NCBI GenBank assembly: GCA_964402115.1
Contig: CAYOBW010000092.1
Span: 1-24,459, forward strand
Reading direction: 5' to 3'
From: CAYOBW01 sp964402115
Lineage (GTDB): Bacteria > Verrucomicrobiota > Kiritimatiellia > UBA8416 > CAYOBW01
Length of the DNA stretch: 24,459 bases
In this document: positions 22,969 through 24,459 of the stretch, in pieces
Layout: every line of letters begins with the position of its first letter
How positions within the stretch are numbered: position 1 is the first letter of the stretch
Translations under genes and position numbers: made by a program
Notes under the pieces: generated by a model
Database searches by the model: none
What the model saw: the letters and a program-made list of their open reading frames with translations, nothing else
Told to the model about the DNA's origin: nothing

Positions 22969-24312
22969 ATGGACGAACTGGACGGTCTCGTACAACAGCT
23001 CGATGCTTTCGATCCCGACACCCGCCGGCAGGCGCTGGTTGCGCTGATCCTCGCGCAAGCCAGGTCCTTCAGGCCGGTTGGCAGCAATGTGAACATGCAT
23101 TTCCACTCGTTCTTCTCGTTCAACGCCGAGGAGTGGTCACCGTCGCGGATCGCGTGGGAATCCCGCCGGGCCGGACTCTACGCCGCGGGGCTCTGCGACT
23201 TCGACGTGCTGGACGGGCTCGACGAGTTCGTGCAGGGCGGTCAGCTGCTGGGCCTGCGCACCGCGGTCCACCTGGAGACCCGCGTGTTCCTGCGCGAGTT
23301 CGCGAGCGTCGACATCACCTCGCCGGGCGAGCCCGGCGTGACCTACATCATGGGCGCCGGGTTCGCGCGCCCGCTGCCCGCGGGCACCCCGCAGGCGGCC
23401 GGGCTGGCGGCGTTCCGCGAGCAGGCGCGGGCCCGGAACCTGGCCCTGCTGGAGCGGATCAACCCGGCCCTGCCGGAGATCGCCCTCGACTACGAGCGCG
23501 ACGTGGTGCCGCTGACGCCGGCGGGCGGCGCCACGGAGCGCCACATCGTGCGCGCCTACGCCAACAAGGCCCGGCTCGTGTTCGGGACCGACGCGGCCAC
23601 GGCGGACTTCTGGGCGAAGGCCCTGAAGAAGCAGCCCGCCGAGGCGCTCGCCCTGCTGGGCAACACCCCCGCGCTCGAGGAGGCCGTGCGTTCCCGCCTG
23701 GTCAAGCGCGGCGGCATCGGCTACGAGCAGCCGTCGGAGACCACCTTCCCTGCCGCGGACGCGTTCACGCGGTGGGTGCTCGACTGCGAGGCCATCCCCA
23801 TGATCACGTGGCTGGACGGCACGAGCGGCGGCGAGCAGGATCCCGCGGCCCTGCTGGAGTGCCTGTGTGCCAAGGGAGCGGCGGCCATCAACATCATCCC
23901 CGATCGCAACTGGAACATCGCCAAACCCGCCGAGCGGGAGCTGAAGATCGCGCGGCTGAACGAGATCGTGGCCGTCTCCGACCGCATGGGGCTGCCCATC
24001 AATATCGGCACGGAGATGAACAAGCTGGGCCTGCCTTTCGCGGACAACCTGGACGGCGAGGCGCTGGCCCCGCACAAGGCCGCCTTCCTGCGGGGCGCCC
24101 GCATCATGGTCGGCCACGCCAACCTGCTGCGCTACGCCAGCTACTCCTACACGGGGGCCGCCGCGGCGGCGGACTTCAAGACCGTGGCCGCCCGCAACGA
24201 CTTCTTCGAGCGCGTGGGCCAGCTGCCGCCCCTGGCGATGGCGCAGGGCATGGCGCTGGACGATATGGACGCAGCCGAAGCGCTGACCTGGTTCCGCGAC
24301 GCCGTGCGGTGA
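22969..24312 (+). CDS. PHP-domain-like protein of unknown function
   Basis: A 447-residue protein. After a helical N-terminus, NMHFHSFFSFNAEEWSPS (His44, His46) matches PHP motif I, and AGLCDFDVLDGLDEF matches motif II. In place of the usual Asp-His, however, it has Asp77-Phe78-Asp79, so one expected metal ligand is replaced. Glu103 (HLETRVF) fits motif III, and His in VGHANLLRYASYSYT may be another ligand. PHP proteins are metal-dependent phosphoesterases or a nuclease subdomain; long stand-alone members like this are uncharacterised. AGGAAGGAA precedes the ATG, with a longer than usual spacer. It follows the dehydrogenase gene by 89 bases on the same strand and may belong to the same operon. 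Confidence 0.75.
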   Translation: MDELDGLVQQLDAFDPDTRRQALVALILAQARSFRPVGSNVNMHFHSFFSFNAEEWSPSRIAWESRRAGLYAAGLCDFDVLDGLDEFVQGGQLLGLRTAVHLETRVFLREFASVDITSPGEPGVTYIMGAGFARPLPAGTPQAAGLAAFREQARARNLALLERINPALPEIALDYERDVVPLTPAGGATERHIVRAYANKARLVFGTDAATADFWAKALKKQPAEALALLGNTPALEEAVRSRLVKRGGIGYEQPSETTFPAADAFTRWVLDCEAIPMITWLDGTSGGEQDPAALLECLCAKGAAAINIIPDRNWNIAKPAERELKIARLNEIVAVSDRMGLPINIGTEMNKLGLPFADNLDGEALAPHKAAFLRGARIMVGHANLLRYASYSYTGAAAAADFKTVAARNDFFERVGQLPPLAMAQGMALDDMDAAEALTWFRDAVR

Positions 24313-24331
24313 ACGCGGAACGCCTCGGTGA

Positions 24332-24439
24332 AGCAGGGACACTTGGTTCGACATCGCCAACTCGCAATCGGGAACAAACCTCGTCATCCCGCTGAATCCG
24401 GCCATACCGAACGTGTTCTACCGTCTGCGCCATCCGTGA
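24332..24439 (+). pseudogene. C-terminal scrap of an extracellular beta-sandwich-type protein
   Basis: Thirty-five codons between a stop at 24329-24331 and a stop at 24437-24439 encode a sequence that includes TWFDIANSQSGTNLVIPL and ends PNVFYRLRHP. Endings of the type NP-x3-x-VFYRLR-x-P are, from memory, common at the C-terminus of secreted proteins in Verrucomicrobia and Kiritimatiella-like bacteria. No start codon or upstream domain is present in frame, so it looks like the tail of a gene whose body has been lost. The remaining bases to the window end show nothing recognisable. Confidence 0.45.
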
Positions 24440-24459
24440 TGGTTAAACTGATCATTCAT

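Overview
This window is GC-rich chromosomal DNA. Its Tat-dependent formylglycine sulfatase, Tat-exported xylose-isomerase-like TIM-barrel protein, YdjC deacetylase and several glycosyltransferases fit the PVC superphylum (a Kiritimatiellota, Lentisphaerota, Verrucomicrobiota or Planctomycetota type organism). This is an inference from gene content; no rRNA or marker gene is present to fix the taxon.

Layout. 1-4197: the 3' part of a membrane GT-C-like protein (+), converging on a two-gene minus-strand unit made of a Tat-exported TIM-barrel protein and a GT4 glycosyltransferase. 4198-4634: an intergenic stretch with two hairpins whose loops are complementary, then tRNA-Thr(UGU) with a recognisable promoter. 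4635-9443: a restriction/defence island placed directly after the tRNA. It holds a complete type III-like helicase-nuclease, a YhcG/DUF1016 PD-(D/E)xK nuclease translationally coupled to it, and only the first 86 codons of the partner DNA methyltransferase. That stub runs in frame into a Tat-signal sulfatase (9486-10985) that has its own good start. 10986-11310: a composite GC-rich palindromic repeat between convergent genes. 11311-14231: a divergent pair, a large secreted protein of unknown function (-) and a lipoprotein (+). 14439-16123: a HAD phosphatase and a YdjC deacetylase as an overlapping pair. 16128-16204: eleven tandem heptamers. 16212-19983: a minus-strand operon of an outer-membrane beta-barrel protein, a MurG/UGT-like glycosyltransferase and a GT-C membrane glycosyltransferase. 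20243-24312: a plus-strand operon of an FAD-linked GlcD-type oxidase, a zinc polyol/alcohol dehydrogenase and a PHP-like protein. 24332-24439: a C-terminal scrap of an otherwise absent protein.

How the genes work together. The glycosyltransferases, deacetylase, HAD phosphatase and beta-barrel protein suggest assembly of a cell-surface glycan. The sulfatase, TIM-barrel protein, GlcD-type oxidase and polyol dehydrogenase suggest breakdown of (sulfated) sugars. The main oddity is the restriction island: both nuclease genes look intact while the methyltransferase has been beheaded. The second theme is a set of 7-bp-period tandem repeats, in at least two unrelated sequence families, confined to intergenic spaces.
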